This document shows positions 1 through 7,705 of a stretch of DNA of 18,934 bases, in pieces. The DNA lies in contig CAYRJD010000029.1 in assembly GCA_964424585.1 (NCBI GenBank), forward strand, positions 1 through 18,934. Reading direction: 5' to 3'. Source of the stretch: CAYRJD01 sp964424585 (GTDB lineage Bacteria; Actinomycetota; Acidimicrobiia; Acidimicrobiales; Poriferisodalaceae). Made by a program: the position numbers and the translations under genes. Positions within the stretch are counted from its first letter, which is position 1; each line of letters opens with the position of its first letter. The notes beneath the pieces are model-generated. The model had not been told where the DNA came from, ran no database searches, and saw only the letters and a list, made by a program, of their open reading frames with translations.

Positions 1-1586
1 CGCCAGTGGACGTACTCTTCGATGGCAGCTTCGGTTACGGCCACGTGGTCGACCAGGTCGCTTGGTGCCACGCCGAGCGCGTTTCGTCGTTCAGCGACGT
101 TTGGTAGCTCACGCAAATCCGCCATGCTGATCTGTCTGGCGCCCTTCGTGCCGTTGCACTGGCGACAGAGCAGCGACTTGTTGTGAATGCCGTGCGACCC
201 GCCAGCTGACTGGGGCAGCACGTGGTCTAGATCGAAGTAAGCGTCGTCTTCCATCACCTCACCGTCGCTGTCACGCACGCAGAACCCGCAGGCCCAGCAG
301 GCGTAGCGAGACAGGCGAGCCAACACGCTCTTTTGAACACGCTCGGGCATTGTTGGGCTGGGGCGCTTGAAGGTGAGGTTGTCGTCGAGCGGTGGTGGCA
401 CCGGCACTGGCGGGCTGTCGGTGGTGCGGTCAGGCAGATCGTTCGGGCCGAGCACCCGAACGCGGTCAAAATCGAGCGGGGCACGAACGGCCGCATCTCG
501 CAGGTCGAGCCGCGGTTCCCACTCCTTGCTGAACTGTCGCTTGATCACGGTCATCGCACGTGGTGAAATATCGCACGCCACCCAACGGCGGCCGAGCAGC
601 TCAGCTGCCACCGGGACGTACGCGCAGCCTGCGTACGGGTCGAACACCAAGTCATCTTCGTTGGATGAAGCCGCGATGATGCGCTCTGCCAACGCCACTG
701 GCTTTTGTGTGGGGTACCCGGTTTTCTCTCTGGAAAAACTCTTGATCATGATCGAGTCGAGCACATCGCCATCGTGACAGTTCCAAGTGTCTTCAATTGG
801 AATTCCTTTGCCAGATGGCGCACTACCGTCGCGCCGTGTGTAGTCCTCTGGATAAGGGATGTACTCTTTGTTGAAGTGCTTCGCAGCTGCGTCTGACTTG
901 AGGTAGTAGAGAATCGTGTCGTGATTGCGTATCCACCCGCGCCTTTGCGTCTTGAAGCCAGACACCCAACCGATTCGCCAGACGATTTCGTTGCGCAGCT
1001 GCTTCGCGCCGAAGATGGCGTCGAGCAGCAGGCGCAGGTAAGAGTTGGCGGTGTAGTCGCAGTGGAGATACAGCGAGCCGGTTGACTTGAGCACGCGGTG
1101 CATCTCAACTAGCCGCACAGCCATGAACGTGAGGTAGGCGGCCAGCGAGGTCGCTCCTCGGTGGGCAGGTGCTTCGTGAATGTGACGGGTAGCCGCGATC
1201 ACCGCGTGTGCCGCCGGGTGCTGATCGCGGAGCGTCTCGAACCACTCTTCGTGAACGTCGCCCTCCCACGTCCAGATGTCTTCGTACTGCGCGTCTTCGC
1301 CGTTGGGCGGCCAGTCGATGTCGTTGGCCTCGGCTTGCGACCTGCTGCGAATGCCCCACTCGCTCAACTGCCGCTTCTCGGCCTCCAGCTCGTCCATCGT
1401 CAACGCCGGCCGCAGCTTGCCGATGAACGTGTCACGCTTGCCGAACGGCGGATCGGTGACGATCAGGTCGACCGACTCGTCGTCTATCGCTCGCAGCAGC
1501 AACAAGTTGTCGACGATGAACAGACACCGGTCGAGCCGCTGGCCGTCGGCGGTGGGGGTAGTCGCCTGTGCTCGAGCCGAAGTCAT
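1..1586 (-). CDS. DNA methyltransferase (N4/N6 type) fused to HNH endonuclease domain, 3' end off the window
   Basis: Translating the minus strand from the ATG at 1586-1584 gives an open frame of 528 codons with no stop before the left edge, so the C-terminus is missing. Residues 45-48 are DPPF (catalytic motif IV). A YPTQKP segment lies at 291-296, and the SAM-binding FDPYAG segment at 315-320 is followed by GRRWVACDIS. Motif IV preceding motif I is the beta-class order of N6-adenine/N4-cytosine amino-methyltransferases. A proline-rich linker (about 390-400) leads to an HNH domain with a C430/C433 and C474/C477 zinc-type pair, a DLDH motif ending in H455, and HN at 468-469. It would methylate DNA, and the HNH part could cut it, giving a possible single-chain restriction-modification enzyme. 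The start lies 37 bp after the glycosyltransferase stop and has no clear ribosome binding site. Part of the gene (721-840) is about 50% GC by hand count, far below its neighbours, which hints at transfer. Family assignment is firm; activity and target are unknown. Confidence 0.87.
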   Translation of the reverse strand, partial: MTSARAQATTPTADGQRLDRCLFIVDNLLLLRAIDDESVDLIVTDPPFGKRDTFIGKLRPALTMDELEAEKRQLSEWGIRSRSQAEANDIDWPPNGEDAQYEDIWTWEGDVHEEWFETLRDQHPAAHAVIAATRHIHEAPAHRGATSLAAYLTFMAVRLVEMHRVLKSTGSLYLHCDYTANSYLRLLLDAIFGAKQLRNEIVWRIGWVSGFKTQRRGWIRNHDTILYYLKSDAAAKHFNKEYIPYPEDYTRRDGSAPSGKGIPIEDTWNCHDGDVLDSIMIKSFSREKTGYPTQKPVALAERIIAASSNEDDLVFDPYAGCAYVPVAAELLGRRWVACDISPRAMTVIKRQFSKEWEPRLDLRDAAVRAPLDFDRVRVLGPNDLPDRTTDSPPVPVPPPLDDNLTFKRPSPTMPERVQKSVLARLSRYACWACGFCVRDSDGEVMEDDAYFDLDHVLPQSAGGSHGIHNKSLLCRQCNGTKGARQISMADLRELPNVAERRNALGVAPSDLVDHVAVTEAAIEEYVHW

Positions 1587-1623
1587 GAGCGCAAATGTAG
1601 GGCAGGGGTGGGACAGGTGGCCG

Positions 1624-2790
1624 TCAAGTGAGAGCGGCTTCGAGGCGGCAGGCGAGGCCGTCGTAGTCGAAGTCGGCCGCGGCCCGGGCGCGGGCGGCCG
1701 CACCCATCTGCTTGCGGCGGTCGGGGTTGGCGAGCAGCGCATCCAGAGCCGCAGCGACGGCTGACACGTCGCTCGGGGCATCGACCACCAGGCCGGTTTC
1801 GGCGTGGGCGACCGCTTCGTGGCTGCCCCCCGACCGACCGGCGACGGCCGGCACGGCGGCGGCGGCGGCTTCGAGGAAGACGATGCCGAACCCCTCTTGC
1901 TCGAGCCTGCCCCACCTGTCGCGACACAGCATCGCGAACACGTCCGCCATGCCGACGAACGCGGGCACGTCGTCGTCGCGCAGCTCACCCACGAGCGTGA
2001 CGGGGCTGCCAGTGGTCGTGGCGCCCGAGGGCGCGACGGCAGGCGACACCTGTTGCGCGAGTCGGGCCAAGCGCTTCCGGTCACGTCCCGCCCCAGCAAT
2101 CGCCAAGCGCAAGTCGTTGTCGCGCTCGCGCTGCTGGTCGTCGCGCAGCTGGCCCACCGCGCGGATCAACACGTCGAACCCCTTGCGAGGCACCAACCGG
2201 CTCAAGCCCACCACCAGCGGCACATCCGGCTCAAAGCCGTAACGCCGCCGAGCCGCCGCACGTTCGTCACAAGACAGCGGCACGAACCGCTTCGAGTCGA
2301 CGCCCGGCGGCACCACCACCGTCGGCAGGCTCACCTCAGCGCAGCGCGCCGCGGCGTCGGCGACGTACTCCCCCGCGGCGACAATCACCTCCGCGCCGAC
2401 CAGCACCCGACGCAGCAGCGCCTTCGTGCCAACCACGCTGGCAGGCATCGCCACCTCCGCTCCGTGCAGCACCAACCCGTACGGCAGCCCGACGCGCGGC
2501 CCCAGCGCCCCGACCGGCAACGCCGGATCGAACATCACCAGCTCTGCACCGAACTCGCGAGCCAACACCCGCACCCGCCGCAGCAACCCCGGGTGCGGCA
2601 GCAACGCCCGGTTGCGATCTCGCACGATGCGATACGCCTGCTGCGCATCAAACGCCGCCGCGCCCGGATGCGGCGTGGTGAGCACGCACAGCCGCTCGGG
2701 CGACAAGCGCCGAAACAGCTCCCACAGATAGCTCTGAATGCCGCCGATCTTCGGCGGGTAATCGTTGGTGACCAGCAGCGTGCGCTTCAC
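1624..2790 (-). CDS. GT4 glycosyltransferase, PimB-like mannosyltransferase
   Basis: This 388-residue GT-B fold enzyme starts at GTG 2790. The N-terminus TNDYPPKIGGIQSYLWEL (residues 8-25) matches the acceptor-side motif of PimB-type phosphatidylinositol-mannoside mannosyltransferases. SRLVPRKG at 197-204 supplies R198 and K203 for the nucleotide-sugar diphosphate, and the EX7E motif is E299 to E307 in EGFGIVFLE, followed by the GRSGG loop. Length is normal for the family, with two polar inserts near 214-226 and 248-262. PimB' uses GDP-mannose at the cytosolic face of the membrane to add the second mannose to PIM1; a related role on another lipid or glycan cannot be excluded. The first four bases overlap the end of the upstream queG-like gene (GTGA at 2787-2790), so translation is probably coupled. 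The functional link to QueG is not obvious. GT4 family is certain, exact substrate is inferred. Confidence 0.85.
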   Translation of the reverse strand: MKRTLLVTNDYPPKIGGIQSYLWELFRRLSPERLCVLTTPHPGAAAFDAQQAYRIVRDRNRALLPHPGLLRRVRVLAREFGAELVMFDPALPVGALGPRVGLPYGLVLHGAEVAMPASVVGTKALLRRVLVGAEVIVAAGEYVADAAARCAEVSLPTVVVPPGVDSKRFVPLSCDERAAARRRYGFEPDVPLVVGLSRLVPRKGFDVLIRAVGQLRDDQQRERDNDLRLAIAGAGRDRKRLARLAQQVSPAVAPSGATTTGSPVTLVGELRDDDVPAFVGMADVFAMLCRDRWGRLEQEGFGIVFLEAAAAAVPAVAGRSGGSHEAVAHAETGLVVDAPSDVSAVAAALDALLANPDRRKQMGAAARARAAADFDYDGLACRLEAALT

Positions 2791-4265
2791 TGGCGCATCA
2801 AAGCTGCTCGCACCGACACCGTTCGCAGCGAACCGGCTCGCACCGGCACGTGAGCCTCAAGCTCGGCTTGAACCAAGCCGTCTGGGTCGTCAGGGCAACC
2901 GGCGCCAGCAGCGACGTCGGCACCCAGCGCGTCGTCGAGGCCGAGGCGTCGCGCCGCCCAAACCGCGTGCGCCCGCACGATCGGCGAGACCGACCGCAAC
3001 GACCGACGCACCGCGTCGACGACCGACGAGTCGCGCGGGTCGCCGACGTTGGCGAGCACCACCAGCGCGTTGCGTCGCAAGAAAGAGGGCCTGCGGCGCG
3101 GCACGAACCAGTGGCCGAACTGGGCCATCAGCTCGTCGTCGCTCGCACGCAGCATCGCCACCAGATCGACGGTGCCGCTGGAGTTGCGGCCGGCGGTCGC
3201 GGGAGGGTCGGCAAGAGGGCCAGGCGCAACAAGAGGGTTGGCCGAGGCGTTGATGGGGCAAGACGTCTGGCACGCGTCGCACCCGTACAGACGCTCGCCC
3301 AGCGCGACCCGCCAGCGTCGAGGAAACACGCCGTCGTCTTGGAGCAGCCACGCCAAGCACCGGCGCGCGTCGAGCGTGGCGCGCCCTTGAGCGTCGGCGC
3401 CTAGCGCGCCGGTCGGACACGCGTCGACGCAAGCACGACAGCTGCCGCAGCCGGCAGGTTCGCCGACGGAAGGCCCAGCCCCAGCGGGCTCGGCGACGAC
3501 GGGCACAGAGGCACCCAACCCCAGCTCGGCGAACGGCGCGGTGGTCACCACGCTGCCGATCAGCGTGAAACTGCCGAGCGAGCGGTTCAGCAGCATCGTG
3601 TTGCGTCCGTGCCACCCGAGCCCCGCTCGGTGAGCGACCGCTCGGTCGACCAGCCGGTTGTCGTCCATCACCACCACCGCGTCGTAGCCGGCGGCGCGCA
3701 GCAGCGCGGCCAGATCGTCTAGCGAATCGGCGAGCGTCGAGTAGCGCCCGCCCCGGCCGCTCAGCCGCTCGTCAACAGATGAGACGCCGGGCCCGCTCGC
3801 GTGCACGTCGCTCGGCCCGCTACCACCCACCCGGCCCGGCCCGCTGACCACGTAGCTCGCGACCACACCGGTATTCGCGCCCATACGGGAGAGCGAAGCG
3901 GGGCTGGAGGAGGAAGCACCGGCCGGCGAAGCGGAGCCAGACGACGCAGCAGAGAGCGAAGCGACAGGTGGCGGCGCATACGGCCACAGCGCCACCACCA
4001 CGCTCGCCGCGCCGTCGAGCAGCCGCGCCGGTGAGGTCGAACGCGCCGTGTTCCCGAACGTGAAGATCATGTTCGCCGTCAGACCCGCCTCGACCCAGCT
4101 GTCGATCTGCGAGCGCGCCGACGCCAGCGGCTCAACGCTCGTCACCCCCAGCGCGCCCACGCCCAACGTCGCAGCCCGCGCAGCCAGCACCTCCCACAGC
4201 TCGCGCACGCGCGCTACGTCCGCGTCTACGTGCGCACCGTCGCCAGCCGTCAAACTCACGCCCAC
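2787..4265 (-). CDS. queG: Epoxyqueuosine reductase QueG-like, with low-complexity inserts
   Basis: The 492-residue product has the QueG layout: an N-terminal DUF1730-type cobalamin-binding region, a double 4Fe-4S module and a C-terminal HEAT-like repeat. VDRAVAHRAGLGWHGRN (206-222) carries the conserved pocket aspartate D207. The first cluster motif is C273, C276, C279, C283. The second set is C303 plus C329, C332, C336 (CDACQTSCP). RRNALVVLANVGDP (397-410) and the following helices are HEAT-like. QueG reduces epoxyqueuosine to queuosine at the wobble position of GUN tRNAs. The protein is about 100 residues longer than usual, partly from Ser/Ala/Gly-rich stretches at about 100-127 and 142-173 that split the normally compact region before the catalytic aspartate. 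GTG at 4265 is the chosen start; GTG at 4259 is equally possible, and neither has a strong ribosome binding site. It is first in a minus-strand run with the glycosyltransferase and methyltransferase. Confidence 0.88.
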   Translation of the reverse strand: MGVSLTAGDGAHVDADVARVRELWEVLAARAATLGVGALGVTSVEPLASARSQIDSWVEAGLTANMIFTFGNTARSTSPARLLDGAASVVVALWPYAPPPVASLSAASSGSASPAGASSSSPASLSRMGANTGVVASYVVSGPGRVGGSGPSDVHASGPGVSSVDERLSGRGGRYSTLADSLDDLAALLRAAGYDAVVVMDDNRLVDRAVAHRAGLGWHGRNTMLLNRSLGSFTLIGSVVTTAPFAELGLGASVPVVAEPAGAGPSVGEPAGCGSCRACVDACPTGALGADAQGRATLDARRCLAWLLQDDGVFPRRWRVALGERLYGCDACQTSCPINASANPLVAPGPLADPPATAGRNSSGTVDLVAMLRASDDELMAQFGHWFVPRRRPSFLRRNALVVLANVGDPRDSSVVDAVRRSLRSVSPIVRAHAVWAARRLGLDDALGADVAAGAGCPDDPDGLVQAELEAHVPVRAGSLRTVSVRAALMRQ

Positions 4266-4402
4266 AGGTTGCCCGCACAGGCGCCCGCACCAATGGCCAG
4301 CACCGCACCCGCTACCTTTTTGCGGCAGCTACGTGCTCGACGGAGCGAAAGCCTCGCCGGCCACCCAGCCCCCCAACTGATCGCTGGCGGTGTTCCCTCA
4401 CG

Positions 4403-5278
4403 GTGTTCTCTGACTCACACGACGTCTGGGTAGGCCACCGCTACGGCCCCTATGAGATCGTCGAGCTGCTCGGCAAGGGCACCGTCGCCAACGTCTACCG
4501 CGCGCAAACCCGCTCGGGCGAACAAGTCGCGCTCAAGGTGCTGACGCCGTTCGCCGAGTCACGTGCAGCCGTCCGCAGCCTCTTCGAGCAGGAATACGAG
4601 CTGATGGCTCGCCTCGACCACCCGAACGTGCTGCGCGTCTACACCGCTGGCGTCATCGGCGGCGCCCACTACATCGAGATGGAGCTGATCGAAGGCGACA
4701 CTCTGTGGAGCGGGGTGCAGGGCCGCAACCCGCCCGACATCGCCGCCAAGATCGCGGCCGTCCAGCAGGTCTGCTCGGCGCTCGACCACGTCCACGCGAA
4801 GCGCGTCGTTCACCGCGACGTCAAGCCCGCCAACGTGCTGGCCGACGGCGACCGGGCCGTGCTGTTCGACTTCGGCCTCGCGTTCGACTCAGACGGCCCG
4901 CCCGCCGACGAAGGCCGGGTCTTCGGCTCGCCCCTGTTTCTCTCGCCCGAGCAAGCGCTCGCGCAGCCGGTCACCGGACGCTCAGACATCTACAGCCTCG
5001 GCGTCACCCTCTACGTGCTCGCCGCCGGCACGCTGCCGTTCGCGGGCGAACGCAACCAGCTGCTCCACGACCACGTCAACACCCCGCCGCCCGACGTGCG
5101 CAGCCACGGCGTCAGCGACGAGCTGGCAGTTGTCATAGAAAGAGCGATGGCCAAGAACCCAAACGACCGCTACGCGTCGGGCGCCGACATGGCGGCCGCG
5201 CTCGCCATGATTGACACCACCCAAGCCGCTGCGCCCGAGCGCCGGAGCCTGCTGCGCCGCCTCGTCGGACGCGGTTGA
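4403..5278 (+). CDS. Soluble Ser/Thr protein kinase (Hanks/PknB type)
   Basis: A 291-residue kinase that consists almost only of the catalytic domain. The glycine-rich loop is GKGTVANVY (24-32), with alanine where the third glycine normally is. The ATP-binding lysine is K45 in VALKVL. The catalytic loop is HRDVKPAN with D139, K141 and N144, and the metal-binding DFG starts at D156. The activation segment ends in SPE instead of APE, followed by SDIYSLGVTLYVLAAGTLPF (the F-helix region). No transmembrane helix or PASTA domain follows; the last ~20 residues are basic, so it should be cytosolic, unlike PknB. The GTG at 4403 is the only start that leaves a short N-terminal leader before the kinase fold. 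It is divergent from queG (137 bp gap) and lies 49 bp upstream of the acyl-CoA reductase fusion gene, so it could be co-transcribed with that lipid gene set and phosphorylate one of its members; this is inference. Confidence 0.93.
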   Translation: MFSDSHDVWVGHRYGPYEIVELLGKGTVANVYRAQTRSGEQVALKVLTPFAESRAAVRSLFEQEYELMARLDHPNVLRVYTAGVIGGAHYIEMELIEGDTLWSGVQGRNPPDIAAKIAAVQQVCSALDHVHAKRVVHRDVKPANVLADGDRAVLFDFGLAFDSDGPPADEGRVFGSPLFLSPEQALAQPVTGRSDIYSLGVTLYVLAAGTLPFAGERNQLLHDHVNTPPPDVRSHGVSDELAVVIERAMAKNPNDRYASGADMAAALAMIDTTQAAAPERRSLLRRLVGRG

Positions 5279-5327
5279 GCGCGCCCGTTAGCGGGTTCGA
5301 GCCGTCCGCCCACTAGAAACTGCCAAA

Positions 5328-7673
5328 GTGATTGCCGAAGCGCTAGCCAACAAGCGCATTGCGGTCACCGGTGCCACCGGGTTCGTCGGCACCGCGCTGA
5401 TCGAACGCCTGCTGCGCACGGTGGCCGACTGCGAGCTCGTCGTGCTCGTGCGACCGGGGCGCCGCGCCAGCGCCCAACGCCGGTTCGACCGCGAGGTGCT
5501 GCGCAACGACGCGTTCGACGCGCTGCGCGCGTTGTGGGGCGACAGCTTCGACGACACCTGCGCGCGGCGCGTCACCGTCGTCGAAGGCGACATCGGCGTC
5601 GAGGGCCTCGGCCTCGATGAAGCGAGCGCCGCCGCGTTCACCTCCTGCGACGTCATCATCCACGCTGCCGCGACGGTCAGCTTCGACAGCCCGCTCGACG
5701 CGTCGATCAACATCAACCTGCTCGGCCCCAACCGCGTTCTCGCGGCCTGCCGAGCGGCCGGCACCGCGCCCCACCTCGTCGCGGTGTCGACCTGCTACGT
5801 CGCAGGCAACCGGCGCGGCTTCGCGGGCGAAGAGCTGCTGACGCAAGGGCCGTTTCACCTGGCCGTCGACTGGCGCGCCGAAGTCAAAGCCGCCGAGCGC
5901 GTTCGCGCCGACGCGGACGCAGCCAGCCGCACGCCGTCCAAGCTCAAAGACCTCCGCAAAGAAGCCAGAGCCCAACTCGGCCCCGCTGGCCTCCCGATGC
6001 TCGCCGCCAAAACCGAGCAGCTGCGCATCGAATGGCTCGATAACCAGATGGTCGAGTTCGGACGCAGCCGCGCCGCCTCGCTCGGCTGGCCCGACGTCTA
6101 CACCTACTCGAAGGCGCTGGGCGAACAAGCGCTGGTCGAGCTGGCCGGCGACATACCCATCTCCATCGTGCGGCCGTCGATCATCGAATCCGCGCTCAAA
6201 GAACCCGCCGAGGGCTGGATCAGAGGCTTCCGCATGGCCGAGCCGCTCATCATCAGCTTCGCCAAGGGCGAGCTCGACACGTTCCCCGGCTACCCCGAAG
6301 GCGTCATCGACGTCATCCCGGTCGACATGGTCGCCGCCGCGATCATCGCGGTCGCGGCGCAGGGCCCGCCTACCGCACCCGAGGTCTTTCAGGTCGCGTC
6401 GGGCAACGTCAACCCGCTGCGCTTCGACGTGCTGGTGCGCTGCGTGATGAGCTACTTCCGTGACAACCCCGTCTACGACCAAAAGGGTCACCCCACGAGT
6501 ACCACCTCGTGGAACTACGCCGGCAGCGTCGAGCTGACCGACAAGCTCGACCGCGCGCTGGGGTTGCTGCGGCGCGCCGAGAACTTCGTGTCGCACCTGC
6601 CGATGAGAGGAAAGGGCCGCCTCGCGCTCAAGCTGCACGACCGGTGCGAGCAGCTCGCGCAGCTCGTGGAATACACGCAGCTCTACGGCGCCTACGGACG
6701 CTGCGAAGCGCTCTACGGCATCGACCGCACGCTCGCGCTCTTTAGCCAGCTGCCTGCAGCCGACCGCTCGGCGTTCAACTTCGACCCGCGCAGCATCGAC
6801 TGGCCCACCTACATCACCGGCACGCACCTGCCGTCGGTGGTCGTTCAGTCGCGGGTCAAGACGACGCGCCAAGCGCGCGGCGGCCGCTCGCGCGACGACC
6901 GGCTGCGCGCCGCGGTGCTCGACGAAGAGCGTCACTTCGCGGCGTTCGATTTAGAGAACACGCTCATCGCCAGCAACGTCGTCGAGAGCTACGCCTGGCT
7001 CGCGACCAGGCGCCTCACCACGCCGCAGCGGGTTCGCTTCGCTCTGCGCACCGCCGCCGAGGCACCCGACCTGTGGCGCCGCGACCGCGTCGACCGCACC
7101 GATTTCTTGCGCCACTTCTACCGCCGCTACGCGGACGCACCGGTGAGTCAGCTCGACGACGACGCGGTCGAGATGCTGAGCCACCTCATCCTCACCAAGT
7201 CGTTTCCGGCCGGGCTGCGCCGCGTGCGAGCGCACCGCGCCGCGGGGCATCGCACCGTGCTGATCACCGGCGCGCTCGAGCTGGCGGTCGCCCCGCTGGC
7301 CCCGCTCTTCGACGACGTGATCGCCACCCGCATCAGCGCCGCCGACGGCCGCTACACCGGCCAGGTGGTAGACGTGCCGCCGACCGGCGAGATGCGCGCG
7401 CAGCTGATGGTCGAGTGGGCCAAAGAGCGCGGCCTCGATGCCAGCCAGGGTGTCGCATACGCCGATGCCGCCTCAGACTTGCCGATGCTCGAAGCCGTCG
7501 GATACCCGGTCGCGGTCAACCCCGAAGCTCGGCTCACCACCATCGCGCAGCGGCGCGGCTGGCTGTGCGAGCAGTGGGAGCAGGTGCGCGGCGCGCCGAA
7601 GCCGCTGCTGCCATTCGCGCCGCGCGAGCGCGCCACGCTCGCACCCGTGGGGCACGTGCGGGTCGCCGCGTGA
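5328..7673 (+). CDS. Fatty acyl-CoA reductase (extended SDR) fused to HAD-IB-like domain
   Basis: The 781-residue protein begins with an extended short-chain dehydrogenase domain: TGATGFVG at 14-21 (NAD(P)H site), a VSTCYVAGN strand and a Y258-x3-K262 catalytic pair in VYTYSKALGE. Around 400-500 a FAR_C (sterile-domain) like region ends in FNFDPRSIDWPTYITG. This architecture is that of alcohol-forming or aldehyde-forming fatty acyl-CoA reductases. From about 535 a HAD-IB (SerB-like) domain follows: DLENT at 541-545, LITGA (T647) and YADAASDLPM. The HAD nucleophile D541 is kept, but the usual second aspartate of DxD is E543 and the motif III lysine appears to be Met or Arg in GEMRAQL, so phosphatase activity is doubtful. 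Start GTG 5328 lies 13 codons before the first glycine motif and leaves no extra sequence. The stop overlaps or nearly meets the LarA-like gene, so the two should be in one operon. Confidence 0.9.
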   Translation: MIAEALANKRIAVTGATGFVGTALIERLLRTVADCELVVLVRPGRRASAQRRFDREVLRNDAFDALRALWGDSFDDTCARRVTVVEGDIGVEGLGLDEASAAAFTSCDVIIHAAATVSFDSPLDASININLLGPNRVLAACRAAGTAPHLVAVSTCYVAGNRRGFAGEELLTQGPFHLAVDWRAEVKAAERVRADADAASRTPSKLKDLRKEARAQLGPAGLPMLAAKTEQLRIEWLDNQMVEFGRSRAASLGWPDVYTYSKALGEQALVELAGDIPISIVRPSIIESALKEPAEGWIRGFRMAEPLIISFAKGELDTFPGYPEGVIDVIPVDMVAAAIIAVAAQGPPTAPEVFQVASGNVNPLRFDVLVRCVMSYFRDNPVYDQKGHPTSTTSWNYAGSVELTDKLDRALGLLRRAENFVSHLPMRGKGRLALKLHDRCEQLAQLVEYTQLYGAYGRCEALYGIDRTLALFSQLPAADRSAFNFDPRSIDWPTYITGTHLPSVVVQSRVKTTRQARGGRSRDDRLRAAVLDEERHFAAFDLENTLIASNVVESYAWLATRRLTTPQRVRFALRTAAEAPDLWRRDRVDRTDFLRHFYRRYADAPVSQLDDDAVEMLSHLILTKSFPAGLRRVRAHRAAGHRTVLITGALELAVAPLAPLFDDVIATRISAADGRYTGQVVDVPPTGEMRAQLMVEWAKERGLDASQGVAYADAASDLPMLEAVGYPVAVNPEARLTTIAQRRGWLCEQWEQVRGAPKPLLPFAPRERATLAPVGHVRVAA

Positions 7674-7705
7674 CCGCCCGAGGAGGAATCCCCAGACGAG
7701 GCCTC

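Noticed and set aside
1804..2853. Open frame of 349 codons on the plus strand across the glycosyltransferase gene
   Set aside because: Arg/His/Gln-rich shadow; the opposite strand encodes a convincing GT4 enzyme.
5279..5327. Promoter or terminator between kinase and reductase fusion
   Set aside because: Only a four-base stem (CCCG/CGGG) and a TAGAAA that does not fit TANNNT; too weak to call.
5343..6935. Long open frame of 530 codons antisense to the acyl-CoA reductase
   Set aside because: It mirrors the codon pattern of the real gene in GC-rich DNA and shows no domain or motif; the plus-strand protein has clear catalytic motifs.
7073..7669. N-terminal extension of the LarA-like frame into the reductase gene
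   Set aside because: The translation is an Arg/Ala-rich shadow of the HAD domain; family similarity starts only after about 7706.
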